Source: an uncultured Clostridia bacterium (GTDB lineage: Bacteria > Bacillota > Clostridia > Christensenellales > Aristaeellaceae). Taken from it: DNA of 64,000 nt. The translations under genes and the position numbers were made by a program. Under the pieces are notes generated by a model that saw only the letters and a list, made by a program, of their open reading frames with translations, made no database searches and was not told the DNA's origin. The stretch is taken from contig CAMVFE010000001.1 of the NCBI GenBank assembly GCA_947166705.1, forward strand, positions 1 through 64,000, written 5' to 3'. Positions 34,861 to 44,078 of this stretch are shown in pieces. The stretch's first letter is position 1; each line of letters starts with the position of its first letter.

Positions 34861-36714
34861 ATGGCCGCGATCGTCACAAAACGGAACCTGCTGCGCGCCG
34901 GCGCGCTGATCCTGGCGGCGCTGATCCTGGCGGTCGGGCTGGAATGGGTCATGCAGCGGACGCTTCCCCCTGTTTTTACGGACATGAAGGTGGACCTTTC
35001 CGCCGATCCGACGCTGATGGAGCGGGGACATACGTACATGCACTTTTCCGGCCGGGAGGCGCTGGCCGAGGAATGGCACCTGCCCCGGCTGCTGGCCGCC
35101 TTTGTCCTGCAGCTGGTCCTGCTCACGGTCCTTTTTCCGCTGGGGGCGGGAAAAAGATGCCTGAAGGCCCTGAAGTCGGCGGGAAAAGGCCTGGTGCAGG
35201 GCCTCCGGGAGGACCGGAGCCGGCTCTGGAAGCTACCGGCCTGCTTCCTGCTGGCCTTCGCGGCGGTTTTCCTGCTGGCCCGGTTCCTGATCCGGGAAAC
35301 GTACGGCAGGGAAAACGGGATGACCGTCACGGTCAGCCTCTGGGCGGGGATCGGCGCGGCGTGCCTGGTCTCCTTCCGCGGCGCGCTGGGAAAGAAGCCG
35401 GAGGTCTTTTTCCTGGTCCTGACCCTGATCGTCGGCGGGATGCTGTGCTGGTTCCTTCCGGACGCGACGCAGGTCAGCCTGGACGACGGGCAGCATTTCC
35501 AGCACGCGCTGAATTATTCCATGGGCGGCCGGGTCCGGTTCACCGGAACGGACTGGGACGTCATGCAGATGGACAACAGCCGGAAGGAAATGACGGAGAA
35601 CCGGGAGGCGTTCATGGCCGCGCAGGACGCGAAGTACGCCGAAGGCGCGGTCTTCGTGACCTCCGGTTTCCACCTGAGCCTCAAGGAATCCTGGATGGCC
35701 TCCCAGGGGCTGGGCCTTTTCCTGGGCCGGCTGTTCCGCCTCCGGTACTGGGATATGTGGAGCCTCGGGAGGTTCACCGGGCTGCTGGCCTACGCGCTGA
35801 TCGGGTATTTCGCGATCCGCAGGCTGAAAAGCGGCCGGATGATCCTGGCGCTGAGCCTGATGATTCCCGCGAATATTTTCCTGGCCTCCAATTACAGCTA
35901 CGACCCGGGCGTGACCGGGGGGATTACCCTGGGCTGCGCCTACTGGATCGCCCAGTGGCAGGAAAGGGACCGGACGCTGAAGGCCGGGGACGCGGCCGTG
36001 ATGCTCCTGTCCCTGCTGTATGCCTGCTACGTGAAGGCGATCTATTTTCCCCTTTTCCTCCTTTTCCTGTTTCTGCCGGAAAGCAAGTTCCGCGGCGCGG
36101 GGCACAGGCGTGCCTGGCGTGCGGCGGTCCTGCTGGCCATGGCCGCGGTAATGCTGTATATCCTGCTGCCGCTGAAGGCCAGCGGCGGGCAGGGGGACCA
36201 GCGGGCGGAGGGGAATGTGAACACCTTCGGACAGATCCGGTTTATCCTGGCGAACCCCCTGGCCTACGCGGATTACCTGGGGCGCTATCTGCGGAAAACC
36301 CTGGATCCGAACCGCCTGGCGCCGCTGGTGAACGCCTTCGGCTACCAGGGCGCCGGGAACAGCACAAACCTGGTGCTGATCCTGCTGGCCGTCACGGCCT
36401 TCACGGACCAGCGAGAGGAAGGGCTGCTGCCGGGGCCAGGGACCCGGATCCTGTGTGAAATCCTGCTGTTCGGCTCGCTGGTCCTGATGGTGACTGCCAT
36501 GTACGTCTGGTTTTCGGAGGTCGGAAGCTCCGCGTTCCCCGGCGTGCAGGAGCGGTACATGCTTCCCTTTATCTATCCCGCCGTGGCCCTCCTGGGCTCC
36601 AACAGGATGAGGAACCGCATCCGTCCGGAGCTGTACCACGGGGTTCTTTTCGCGGGAATGTCCTTTGCCGTGATTTCCGGCACGCTGTATACCTGTATCG
36701 GGTTTTACCCCTGA
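34861..36714 (+). CDS. DUF2142-family membrane protein (GT-C-like), copy 1
   Basis: The 617-residue protein has about 13 membrane segments. Its first large loop contains LSADPTLMERG, and a second has SLDDGQHFQHALNYSM, the acidic loop expected of DUF2142 proteins. SLGRFTGLLAYA and NYSYDPGVTGG stretches follow. It is nearly collinear with the protein at 42096, which has exactly the same length. The likely role is lipid-sugar-dependent glycosyl transfer outside the membrane. GGGGGGAAC lies upstream of the ATG at 34861. An in-frame start at 34798 overlaps the promoter start region and is less likely. Confidence 0.8.
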   Translation: MAAIVTKRNLLRAGALILAALILAVGLEWVMQRTLPPVFTDMKVDLSADPTLMERGHTYMHFSGREALAEEWHLPRLLAAFVLQLVLLTVLFPLGAGKRCLKALKSAGKGLVQGLREDRSRLWKLPACFLLAFAAVFLLARFLIRETYGRENGMTVTVSLWAGIGAACLVSFRGALGKKPEVFFLVLTLIVGGMLCWFLPDATQVSLDDGQHFQHALNYSMGGRVRFTGTDWDVMQMDNSRKEMTENREAFMAAQDAKYAEGAVFVTSGFHLSLKESWMASQGLGLFLGRLFRLRYWDMWSLGRFTGLLAYALIGYFAIRRLKSGRMILALSLMIPANIFLASNYSYDPGVTGGITLGCAYWIAQWQERDRTLKAGDAAVMLLSLLYACYVKAIYFPLFLLFLFLPESKFRGAGHRRAWRAAVLLAMAAVMLYILLPLKASGGQGDQRAEGNVNTFGQIRFILANPLAYADYLGRYLRKTLDPNRLAPLVNAFGYQGAGNSTNLVLILLAVTAFTDQREEGLLPGPGTRILCEILLFGSLVLMVTAMYVWFSEVGSSAFPGVQERYMLPFIYPAVALLGSNRMRNRIRPELYHGVLFAGMSFAVISGTLYTCIGFYP

Positions 36715-36795
36715 GAATACCGCCGGCCCGGCTGAAACGGGCCCATGGCAGCGTGCCGGCCCGCGGAAGATGAAGCGCAGAGAGGAGGAGTGCCG

Positions 36796-38511
36796 TTGAT
36801 CCCGTTCCGGGTGCTTTTGCTGGTCCTTTCGACGGCCGGCTTCTGGGAGCTCCTCCGCCGCCGCTTTCCGGCCGTTCATCCATCCTTCCTGCCCGGTCTC
36901 ACGGTGGCGCTGCAGGCATGCCTCCTGCTGCTGGGCGGGCTCCTGAACGTGCTCCGGGAGACCGCGTGGCTCCTGGGCGGCGTTGGAACCGCGGCGCTGG
37001 CGTACAGCCTGGTCCGAGACAAGGGAAAAAGCCTGAAATACTGCGCGTCGCCGGAATACCTTTTCCTGGGGCTCGGCCTGGCGGTCCTGTTCTTCTGCGT
37101 GCGGGGAAAGGTTTTTACGCACTACGACAATTTCTCCCACTGGGCCCAGGTGCTCAGCAAAATGCTAAAATATGACTGTTTTCCCGGCCGGGAGTACGGG
37201 GTCCTGTTTGAGAACTATCCGCTGGGAAGCACGGTTTTCGTTTACTTTGTCGTCACGCTGACCGGCGGGGCCGGGGAGCCCCTGAGGATGCTCGCGCAGG
37301 CCTATATGCTGCTGGCCTGCGTCATGCCCCTGTTCAGCCTGTGCCGGCGGAATGCGCTGCCCGCCTTCCTCCTGATCGCCGCGGCCGCGAATTTCCTGTT
37401 TTCCTACAACATCCAGGTGACCGAGCTGCTGGTGGACACCCTGCTGCCCCTGGTCGGGATGTGCGCGCTTCTGTTCGTGTATACATACCGGGACCGGATC
37501 GCGGAAACGGCGCCCCTGACCGCGCTGTACCTGGTCTGGATGCTGCAGATCAAAAACTCGGCGGTTTTCTTCGCGCTGGCCTGCGGGATTCCGTTCCTGT
37601 ATTACGCGCGCAAAAACCGCCGGACGGTCCGGGCGCTGATCTGTCTGGGCGCGGCGCTGGCCGGCGTGTTGGCCTGGCGGTGGCACTGCTCCGCCATCCG
37701 CCCGGACGTGATGGCGACGGAGCATTCCCTGTCGATTTCCTGGTGGGCGACCGCGCTGCGGGACAAATCCACCGAGGATATCAAGCGGATCATCCTGTCC
37801 CTGGCGGAATACGCCGCCTGCTGGCGGGATCTCTGGTATTTCATGCTGTTCCCGGGCGTGACGGGGCTTTTTGCCCTGCTCCGCGGAAAGCCCTTCCGGC
37901 GGATGTGGCTCCGGACGGCGGGGGCAGCGGCCGTGCTGTACCTGGCCTACCAGGCGGGCCTCCTCCTGATGTACATTTTCAGCATGCGCCGGAGCGAGGC
38001 GATGCTCCTGTCCAGCGTCGCGCGCTATGAGAAATCAGTCCTGATCGCCCTGTATTACCTCCTGACCGCGCTGGCCGTCCGGATGATGGACGGGGAGAAG
38101 CGGGGCCGCGCCTTCGCCGCGGCGCTGGCGCTCCTCCTCAGCTTCGGCGCCGCCTCCTGGGGAACCGAATCCCCCTGGAGCGTCGCGGATTACCGGCCCT
38201 ACCGGATCGGCTCCTACGACGGCCTGGAGGTCCGGCGGTGGATGGAGGGCGTGAAGGCTGAGTACAGCCTTCCGGAGGACGGGGATTACGCGATCGTGAT
38301 TTCCGACTGGGACAGCGATTACTTCTGGTGCCTGGGAATGTACCTGTTCCCGCAAAGCGACATCGCGGTGGTCGGGGACCCGACGGAAAAGGCCCTGGAA
38401 GGGATCAAAGCCCAGCAAGTGCTGATTTATGACGGGGATCATCCGGCCGTCCGGGAATGGATTCACCGGAATTACCCCGGCCGGGAAGGGCGCGCCGTGA
38501 TCGACCGGTAA
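36796..38511 (+). CDS. Polytopic GT-C-like membrane protein
   Basis: The 571-residue protein has about 12 membrane segments and an acidic loop FTHYDNFSHWAQVL near residue 108. A soluble C-terminal part includes VISDWDSDYFWCLGMY. I do not recognise a named family. Composition and setting suggest another lipid-sugar-dependent transferase. The start is TTG at 36796 because GAGGAGG lies seven bases before it. The GTG at 36790 is too close to that site. It follows the DUF2142 gene by 81 bases with no visible terminator. Confidence 0.7.
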   Translation: MIPFRVLLLVLSTAGFWELLRRRFPAVHPSFLPGLTVALQACLLLLGGLLNVLRETAWLLGGVGTAALAYSLVRDKGKSLKYCASPEYLFLGLGLAVLFFCVRGKVFTHYDNFSHWAQVLSKMLKYDCFPGREYGVLFENYPLGSTVFVYFVVTLTGGAGEPLRMLAQAYMLLACVMPLFSLCRRNALPAFLLIAAAANFLFSYNIQVTELLVDTLLPLVGMCALLFVYTYRDRIAETAPLTALYLVWMLQIKNSAVFFALACGIPFLYYARKNRRTVRALICLGAALAGVLAWRWHCSAIRPDVMATEHSLSISWWATALRDKSTEDIKRIILSLAEYAACWRDLWYFMLFPGVTGLFALLRGKPFRRMWLRTAGAAAVLYLAYQAGLLLMYIFSMRRSEAMLLSSVARYEKSVLIALYYLLTALAVRMMDGEKRGRAFAAALALLLSFGAASWGTESPWSVADYRPYRIGSYDGLEVRRWMEGVKAEYSLPEDGDYAIVISDWDSDYFWCLGMYLFPQSDIAVVGDPTEKALEGIKAQQVLIYDGDHPAVREWIHRNYPGREGRAVIDR

Positions 38512-38665
38512 GCCCGCGGCCCAGGCTTCCCGCCGGATGCGCGCAAGAAGGCGCAGAACCGGGCCGGAACCGCATGGAAAAACACGCTGCCCGCCAAAAC
38601 CGCGCGAGGAAGCATGCTGCTGAGGGATCTGTGTGAAACAGCTTTGGATTCAGAAAGGGATAGCG

Positions 38666-38692
38666 CGGCCGGGAGGGGGATTCTCCCGGCCG
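38666..38692. terminator. Stem-loop between convergent genes
   Basis: CGGCCGGGAG and CTCCCGGCCG form a 10-bp perfect stem around a 7-base loop in the 183-base convergent gap. Only TTT follows on the plus strand and nothing T-rich on the minus strand, so intrinsic termination would be inefficient. Confidence 0.5.
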
Positions 38693-38694
38693 TT

Positions 38695-40008
38695 TCAGTC
38701 CGCCGCGGACCCGAGCGCGTCCGCCCGGATGATATCGCAGATCTTCCGGGTGGAATCGTCCCCGTTGGCTTCCCGGTACCTCCGGGCGCATTCCGCCCGG
38801 ACGTCCCGCAGGGGGTCCTTTCCCTCCCGGAGCTCATCCAGCTGCCGGTCGACCTCCTCCCAGGTGTTCAGCCTGTACAGGCCGGGCATCAGCATTTCCT
38901 CGAACCCGTCGTTTTTCCCGTCCGCCGTGCAGTAAATGATAGGCTTGCCCGTATAGTAATAGTCCACGATCATGGAGGAGTTGTCCGCCACCAGCACGTC
39001 CGAGGAGAACATCTGGGGATAAAAATCCGCGGATTCATCCAGGTGCAGGCATTCCCCGGAGAACTCCTCCCGGAGGGCCTTTTCCTGCTCCTCCGTCATC
39101 TCGCCCGTGCTCCGCCATTCCCTGAAGGCCTGCGGATGCGGCCGGAAGATCATCTCCGTATTCTCATGGGATCCGCACCACCGGACGAGCGGCTCCCGGT
39201 AGCTGAAGAAATGGCAGTTTCCCTCCCGGGTGTTCCAGCGGGGGGTCCAGAGGATCCTGAAGCTTCCGGGCCGGCGCCATAAGGCGCATTCCCCGGCGGG
39301 GCGCTGCCCCATGTTTTCCAGCCGGGGATGCCCCGTGACCCGGATCCGGCAGATATTCGGCCCGCCGATGGCCAGGCGTCCCTCCATGTACCTCCGGTCC
39401 TCCTCGTTCTGCGCGAAATAGAAGGAGAGGTCTCGCATGAAGTCCACCGGGGTATCCTGCTCCGTCCGGGCATCGATCCCGAACAGAATGTAGTAGGTCA
39501 GGTACAGGACTTTGGCGTATCGCGAAACCTCGCTGCTCAGCAGGCAGTCGGGCCGGGCGATGTTGTAGGGCTGTTGGTAAAAGACGTAATCCGGCTCCAG
39601 CGTGCGGACGTCCAGCCACCTGCCGGTTTTTTCATCGTATCCGCGGACGCAGTCCTCCCCGGTCCAGAATTTTTCCGCCCCCTCGCTTTCAAAACGGTCG
39701 TGGAACCAGCCCCGGCCTTTGACCTTGTTCCGCTGGGGAACGGCCAGGATCCGCACGCGGAAAAGCGGATCCTTCTTCAGCTCTTCGTAGACTGGACGCA
39801 GGTTGGCCCAGAGCGCGGGACGGTGGCAGATGAACAGGACGTTGACCTTTTCGCCGGAAGCCCTTTTCCGCGCCAGGCGTTCGTCAATCTCCCGCTTTGC
39901 CTTCAGCAGGCGTTCGTAATCCCTCCGCTCCCGGATTTTCAGAAGGCCTGTCCGATGCAGCGTCTTCCAGACGTAGGGGACCCTGATCAGCCGATCCGCA
40001 ATATTCAC
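38695..40008 (-). CDS. CDP-glycerol glycerophosphotransferase-like protein (TagB/TagF family)
   Basis: The 437-residue protein matches the C-terminal transferase half of TagB/TagF enzymes: VLFICHRPALWANLRPVYEE at about 55-75, VTGHPRLENM, FRPHPQAF, and SSDVLVADNSSMIVDYYYTG in the C-terminal part. Such enzymes add glycerol or ribitol phosphate to a lipid-linked wall teichoic acid precursor on the cytoplasmic face, and some related proteins transfer other polyol or sugar phosphates. It stands alone, not next to other tag genes. The start is GTG at 40008, with GGAGGT eight bases upstream. Confidence 0.85.
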   Translation of the reverse strand: MNIADRLIRVPYVWKTLHRTGLLKIRERRDYERLLKAKREIDERLARKRASGEKVNVLFICHRPALWANLRPVYEELKKDPLFRVRILAVPQRNKVKGRGWFHDRFESEGAEKFWTGEDCVRGYDEKTGRWLDVRTLEPDYVFYQQPYNIARPDCLLSSEVSRYAKVLYLTYYILFGIDARTEQDTPVDFMRDLSFYFAQNEEDRRYMEGRLAIGGPNICRIRVTGHPRLENMGQRPAGECALWRRPGSFRILWTPRWNTREGNCHFFSYREPLVRWCGSHENTEMIFRPHPQAFREWRSTGEMTEEQEKALREEFSGECLHLDESADFYPQMFSSDVLVADNSSMIVDYYYTGKPIIYCTADGKNDGFEEMLMPGLYRLNTWEEVDRQLDELREGKDPLRDVRAECARRYREANGDDSTRKICDIIRADALGSAAD

Positions 40009-40092
40009 TCGAGAGGACCTCCGTTCCCGTCCTTCCGGCGGAAGGACTTTTCCCTTCCCCGGCCGCCTTTGCCCGCGGCGGGGAACAGTCAG

Positions 40093-40121
40093 ATTATATG
40101 CGTTCCCGTCTTTTCTGGCAA
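40093..40121 (-). promoter_or_regulatory. Promoter for the TagB/TagF-like gene
   Basis: The minus strand reads TTGCCA, 17 bases, TATAAT, with a leader of about 80 nt. Confidence 0.7.
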
Positions 40122-40172
40122 GCCGGCGCCGGATGGAAAACCGGCCCGGTGCCGGGAGGAAAACAGGCACGG

Positions 40173-40220
40173 ATGGAGTAAACACTGTCTCCGGTGTGTA
40201 TGGAATAAACGCGTCTTCGG
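40173..40220. repeat. Imperfect tandem repeat upstream of the DUF6020 promoter
   Basis: Two copies of a roughly 21-base unit, ATGGAGTAAACACTGTCTCC (40173) and ATGGAATAAACGCGTCTTC (40200), are spaced 27 bases apart. They end about 30 bases before the -10 box and could be regulator sites. Confidence 0.5.
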
Positions 40221-40227
40221 GGAGCCT

Positions 40228-40255
40228 TTCTGAAAAAAGGAAACTGTGGTATAAT
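40228..40255 (+). promoter_or_regulatory. Extended -10 promoter for the DUF6020 gene
   Basis: TATAAT at 40250-40255 is directly preceded by TGG (extended -10). The -35 region is poor (TTCTGA). The expected leader is about 57 nt. Confidence 0.6.
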
Positions 40256-40318
40256 CATCCGGAACGATTCGTGCAAAAACGTGCCGGACTGGTCCGGACG
40301 GCTGAAAGGAGTGAGCGG

Positions 40319-42028
40319 ATGAAGGATAACGCTGCGGGGAAGCCCTTTCCCCGGTTCATCGCCTTCCTCAGGGTTCGCAATCCGCTGCTGGATCACCGGC
40401 TGGAATACCTCCTGGCCCTTTATTTCTCCGCCTCGACGGTTCTCGGCTTCTTCTTTGACCGGAATCTGTCCTTCGCGGAGATGGGTTTCCGGGACGCGCT
40501 GCTCTGGATTCTGATCTCCCTGGCGCTGACGGAGCCGGTCCGGAGGCTGCTCCGCCTGCTCTGCAGGGGGCTGGCCGCCTGGGCGCGGAAGGAGCGGGCG
40601 GCGGATTCCGGGAACGGGGCCCCGGGCGGGCGGAACCGCGGATTCCTGTCCGGCCGGCCCTTCGCCAGCTTCCTGTTTTCGCTGGCGGTGATCCTGGCCT
40701 GCTGGCTGCCGGTCTTCCTGGCCTACTGGCCCGGCCTGTGGAATTATGATCCCTGGCAGGCGGACCAGGTGATCACCGGGGTCTACAGCCGGCACCACCC
40801 GCTGCTGCACACGCTTCTGCTCGGGCATTGCTACCGCCTCGCGCTGGCGGCGGGCCGGCCGAACCTGGCGCCCATCCTGTACAGCGCCGTCCAGGGCGTC
40901 TCCTGCGCCGCGGTCTTCGCGCTGGCCTGCGCCCTGATCCGGCAGAAAACGCGCTCCACGGTTTTCTTTGTCCTGGCGCTCCTCTTCTTCGCCCTTTTCC
41001 CGGTTCATCCTGTCCTGGCCATGAGCACGACGAAGGACACGCTGTTCTCGGCGGCGATCCTGCTCGCGGCGCTGCTCTTCCTTTTCGCGGATGGCGCGGC
41101 GCCGTCCCGGAAGCGGCTGCTCACGGCCGCCGGGATCCCCGTGCTGGCTCTCGTCGTCCTGCTGCGGAACAACGCGGTGTACTGTCTCCTCCCGCTGGTC
41201 CTGCTCTGCCTGTTCAAGGTCCGGAAAAAGCCCTGGCGCCGGATCCTGGCCGTGCTCGCCGCGGGGACCTTCCTGGGCGTGGCGGCAGACCGGGGGCTGG
41301 CGCGCGTGCTGAACGCGTCCCCGGCGCTGACGGCGGAAATGTGCAGCGTGCCCAGCCAGATGGCCGGCAGGATCCGGGAACGGGTGGACAGCCCCGACGC
41401 GGAAACCGAAGCTTTCCTGAGGGAATTCTATGCCCTGGACGAGCTCGACTACGATCCTGCCCTGGCGGACGGCACCAAATGCTGCCTCCGGCTGGAAAGC
41501 CGGCAGGACCTGGTCCGCTACGCCATGGGCAGCCTCCGGCTGTTCCTGAGGTATCCCGCGGTCTGCGCGGATTCCCTGCTGTATACGACGCAGGGCCTCT
41601 GGAACCTCCGGGACCTGTCCCACACCCGGATTTACGGAATGAAAAACGGGCAGGGATACCTGCCCACGGATATCAAGTCCGGCTACGGGATCACGGCGGA
41701 CAGCAGGCTGCCCTTCCTGAAAAGCCTGCTGGAAAAGCTGCTGACGGACAACGCCTTCCTGAAGGTTCCGGTCCTGCGCTTCCTGTTCTCCCCCGCGCTG
41801 TACGTTGACCTGCTCCTGCTGGCGCTTGCCGTGATGCTCCGCGGAAGGAACCGGAAGCTCCTGCTGATTCCGCTTTTCCTGTTCTTCCTGGTCCTGACGG
41901 TCGTCCTGGGGCCCGGGATCCTCCCCCGCTACGCCTGGCCGCTGATGGTCTGCGCGCCGGTCCTGGTCTGGCTGACGATGCGGTCGGTTCCCGCTTCCGG
42001 GATCCGGGGCGCCGGAAAAACCGCGTGA
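40319..42028 (+). CDS. DUF6020-like polytopic membrane protein (GT-C-like)
   Basis: The 569-residue protein has about 12 membrane segments. The first large outer loop has GLWNYDPWQADQV, then SRHHPLLHTLLLGH. A later MSTTKDTLFSAAI matches the KD motif of the two other DUF6020-like proteins here. It should be a lipid-linked-sugar-using transferase. AAAGGAG lies seven bases before the ATG at 40319, which decides the start against a much longer in-frame version from 40133. Confidence 0.8.
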   Translation: MKDNAAGKPFPRFIAFLRVRNPLLDHRLEYLLALYFSASTVLGFFFDRNLSFAEMGFRDALLWILISLALTEPVRRLLRLLCRGLAAWARKERAADSGNGAPGGRNRGFLSGRPFASFLFSLAVILACWLPVFLAYWPGLWNYDPWQADQVITGVYSRHHPLLHTLLLGHCYRLALAAGRPNLAPILYSAVQGVSCAAVFALACALIRQKTRSTVFFVLALLFFALFPVHPVLAMSTTKDTLFSAAILLAALLFLFADGAAPSRKRLLTAAGIPVLALVVLLRNNAVYCLLPLVLLCLFKVRKKPWRRILAVLAAGTFLGVAADRGLARVLNASPALTAEMCSVPSQMAGRIRERVDSPDAETEAFLREFYALDELDYDPALADGTKCCLRLESRQDLVRYAMGSLRLFLRYPAVCADSLLYTTQGLWNLRDLSHTRIYGMKNGQGYLPTDIKSGYGITADSRLPFLKSLLEKLLTDNAFLKVPVLRFLFSPALYVDLLLLALAVMLRGRNRKLLLIPLFLFFLVLTVVLGPGILPRYAWPLMVCAPVLVWLTMRSVPASGIRGAGKTA

Positions 42029-42062
42029 GCCGGCCCGGATGCTTCCCGGGGATCCAAAAACG

Positions 42063-42077
42063 CCTGCCGAAGGCAGG
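42063..42077 (+). other. Short hairpin before the second DUF2142 gene
   Basis: CCTGCC and GGCAGG form a 6-bp stem around GAA in the 67-base gap, just before the ribosome binding site of the gene at 42096. It has no T-run. Confidence 0.35.
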
Positions 42078-42095
42078 TCCGGATGGAGAATGATG

Positions 42096-43949
42096 ATGGC
42101 GAAAATCCTGAACAAACGGACCCTGGCGCGGATCGGGGCGCTGGTCCTGGCCGCGCTGGTCCTGGCCGCCGGGTTGGAGCTGCTGATGCAGCATACGCTG
42201 CCGCCCATCTACCCGGACCGGGAGATCGATCTTTCCGCCGATCCGACGCTGATCGAGCGCGGCTCCTTCTATACGGATGCCTCCGGAAACCGGGTGCTGA
42301 ATGAGGAATGGGACCTGGTCCGTTTCGTTTTCACCTTCCTGCTCCAGCTCGGCATCCTCATCCTCGTTTTCCCCGTCGGGCTGGGAAAGCGGCTGCTCCG
42401 CTGGTGCCGGGAGACGCCCCGCGCCCTGGCGCGGGCCTGGAAAAAGGACGTGCGCCGCAACCTGCTCCTGCTGGGCGCGGCGCTGCTCATCGGAACGGCC
42501 GTGTTCTTCCTGTGCCGGGCCTGGGTGCTGGACGTCCATCACCGCCGGAACTGGATGGTGGACTGGCTGTGCGCCCTGGGCGGGATCTCCGCCGCGGCGC
42601 TGGTCGCCTTTCCCGGAACACTGGCAAGGAAGCCGGAGAACCTTTTCCTGGCGCTGGTCCTGATGATCGGCGGGCTGCTGTCCTTTGTGCTGCCGGACAC
42701 GACGGAGGTCAGCATGGACGACGGCTATCACGTCCAGCACGCCATCAACTATTCCATGCTCGGCCACGCGCGCTTCACCCGGGCGGAGTGGGACGTCATG
42801 CAGCCGCATCAGCCCTACGATTATGAGCTGGGCGAATGGGATTCCCTGCACCAGGCCCAGGACGGGAAGCATCGCCAGGGCGCCTATTACGTCACCTCCC
42901 GGTTCCACCTGAACCCGAAGGAATACTGGATGGCCTCCCACGGGCTGGGCTTCTTCCTGGGCCGGCTGTTCCGCCTGAGCTTCTGGGTCACCTGGAGCCT
43001 GGGCCGGCTGACGGGGCTGATCGTCTACGCCGTCGTCGGCTGGTTCGCGATCCGCCGGCTGAAAAACGGAAAAATGGTGGCGGCGCTGGCCTGGATGCTG
43101 CCCAGCGCCATTTCCCTCGCCGTCAATTACAGCTATGACGCGGGCGTCATCGCGGGGGTCTGGCTCAGCTTCTCCTTCTGGCTCGCCCAGTGGCAGGAGC
43201 CGGAAAAGAAGCTGGGGAACGGGGACACGGCGGTGATCCTGCTGGGGCTGTTCCTCGCCTGCTTCGCCAAGCAGATTTATTTCCCGATTTACCTGATCTT
43301 CCTGTTCCTGCCCCGGAGCAAGTTCCGGGACAAAAAACACCACCGGGCCTATACCGGCCTGATCCTGCTCGCCATGGCGCTGGTGGCCGCCAACATCCTG
43401 CTCCCGCTGCAGGCCAGCGGGGGCCAGGCGGACACCCGCTCGGACAACAACGCGAACACCTTCGGGCAGATCGCCTATATCCTGCGGAACCCCCTGGCCT
43501 ACGCCGAAACCCTTTTCCGCTACCTGGGGGGCTACCTGGACCTGAACGATATGTCCGGGCCCCTGCTGAACTTCGGATACCAGGGGGACAGCTTTGACGT
43601 GACGCTCTGCATGCTGGTCCTCGCGGTCGCCGCGTTTACGGATCAGCGGGAGGAGGGCCTGCAGCCCGACGGGAAGGTCCGGCTGGCGGGACAGGTCCTG
43701 CTTTTCGGAACGGTGGCGCTGATGGCCACCGCCATGTACGCCTGGTTCAGCGAGGTCGGCGAAAGCGGCTTCGGCGGCATGCAGCCCCGCTACCTGGTTC
43801 CCGTGATTTATCCGTCGCTGGCGCTGATGGGGTCAAACCGCCTGCGCAACCGGATCCGTCCGGCGTTCTATAACGGCCTGCTTTTCGCGGCCATGGCCTT
43901 CATCGGCTTCAACGGGATTATGGTCACCTGTATTGAATACTATCACTGA
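42096..43949 (+). CDS. DUF2142-family membrane protein (GT-C-like), copy 2
   Basis: The 617-residue protein is a paralog of 34861-36714, with the same length and order of motifs: LSADPTLIERG, SMDDGYHVQHAINYSM, SLGRLTGLIVYA, NYSYDAGVIAG, and MFAWFSEVG-like and RNRIRP segments near the end. About 13 membrane helices are visible. Three ATG codons stand in a row. GGAG at 42085 is best spaced for the third (42096). It follows the DUF6020 gene by 67 bases on the same strand and ends before a strong terminator. Confidence 0.85.
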   Translation: MAKILNKRTLARIGALVLAALVLAAGLELLMQHTLPPIYPDREIDLSADPTLIERGSFYTDASGNRVLNEEWDLVRFVFTFLLQLGILILVFPVGLGKRLLRWCRETPRALARAWKKDVRRNLLLLGAALLIGTAVFFLCRAWVLDVHHRRNWMVDWLCALGGISAAALVAFPGTLARKPENLFLALVLMIGGLLSFVLPDTTEVSMDDGYHVQHAINYSMLGHARFTRAEWDVMQPHQPYDYELGEWDSLHQAQDGKHRQGAYYVTSRFHLNPKEYWMASHGLGFFLGRLFRLSFWVTWSLGRLTGLIVYAVVGWFAIRRLKNGKMVAALAWMLPSAISLAVNYSYDAGVIAGVWLSFSFWLAQWQEPEKKLGNGDTAVILLGLFLACFAKQIYFPIYLIFLFLPRSKFRDKKHHRAYTGLILLAMALVAANILLPLQASGGQADTRSDNNANTFGQIAYILRNPLAYAETLFRYLGGYLDLNDMSGPLLNFGYQGDSFDVTLCMLVLAVAAFTDQREEGLQPDGKVRLAGQVLLFGTVALMATAMYAWFSEVGESGFGGMQPRYLVPVIYPSLALMGSNRLRNRIRPAFYNGLLFAAMAFIGFNGIMVTCIEYYH

Positions 43950-43990
43950 AGGGGTCCGGGTCCCCCGGTCCGCGCCTTTGGGCCGAAAAG

Positions 43991-44020
43991 AAATCCTGCC
44001 GCTGGCTGACGGCAGGATTT
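43991..44020. terminator. Bidirectional intrinsic terminator
   Basis: AAATCCTGCCG and CGGCAGGATTT form an 11-bp stem with an 8-base loop. T-rich tails follow on both strands (TCTTT on plus, CTTTTC on minus). It separates the plus unit ending at 43949 from the minus operon ending at 44079 and can serve both. Confidence 0.9.
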
Positions 44021-44078
44021 TCTTTACCGGCGGGTTTTTCCCTCCGCCCGGGAAGCCCCGGAAACCACCCATCCGCGG

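Larger units (their letters stand above)
40009..40318. other. Divergent control region
   Basis: This 310-base gap contains a minus promoter (40093-40121), an imperfect tandem repeat (40173-40220) and a plus promoter (about 40228-40255). No gene is visible. Confidence 0.75.

Noticed and set aside
38666-38692. Strong intrinsic terminator
   Set aside because: The stem is strong but no proper T-run follows on either strand, so it is listed only with moderate confidence.
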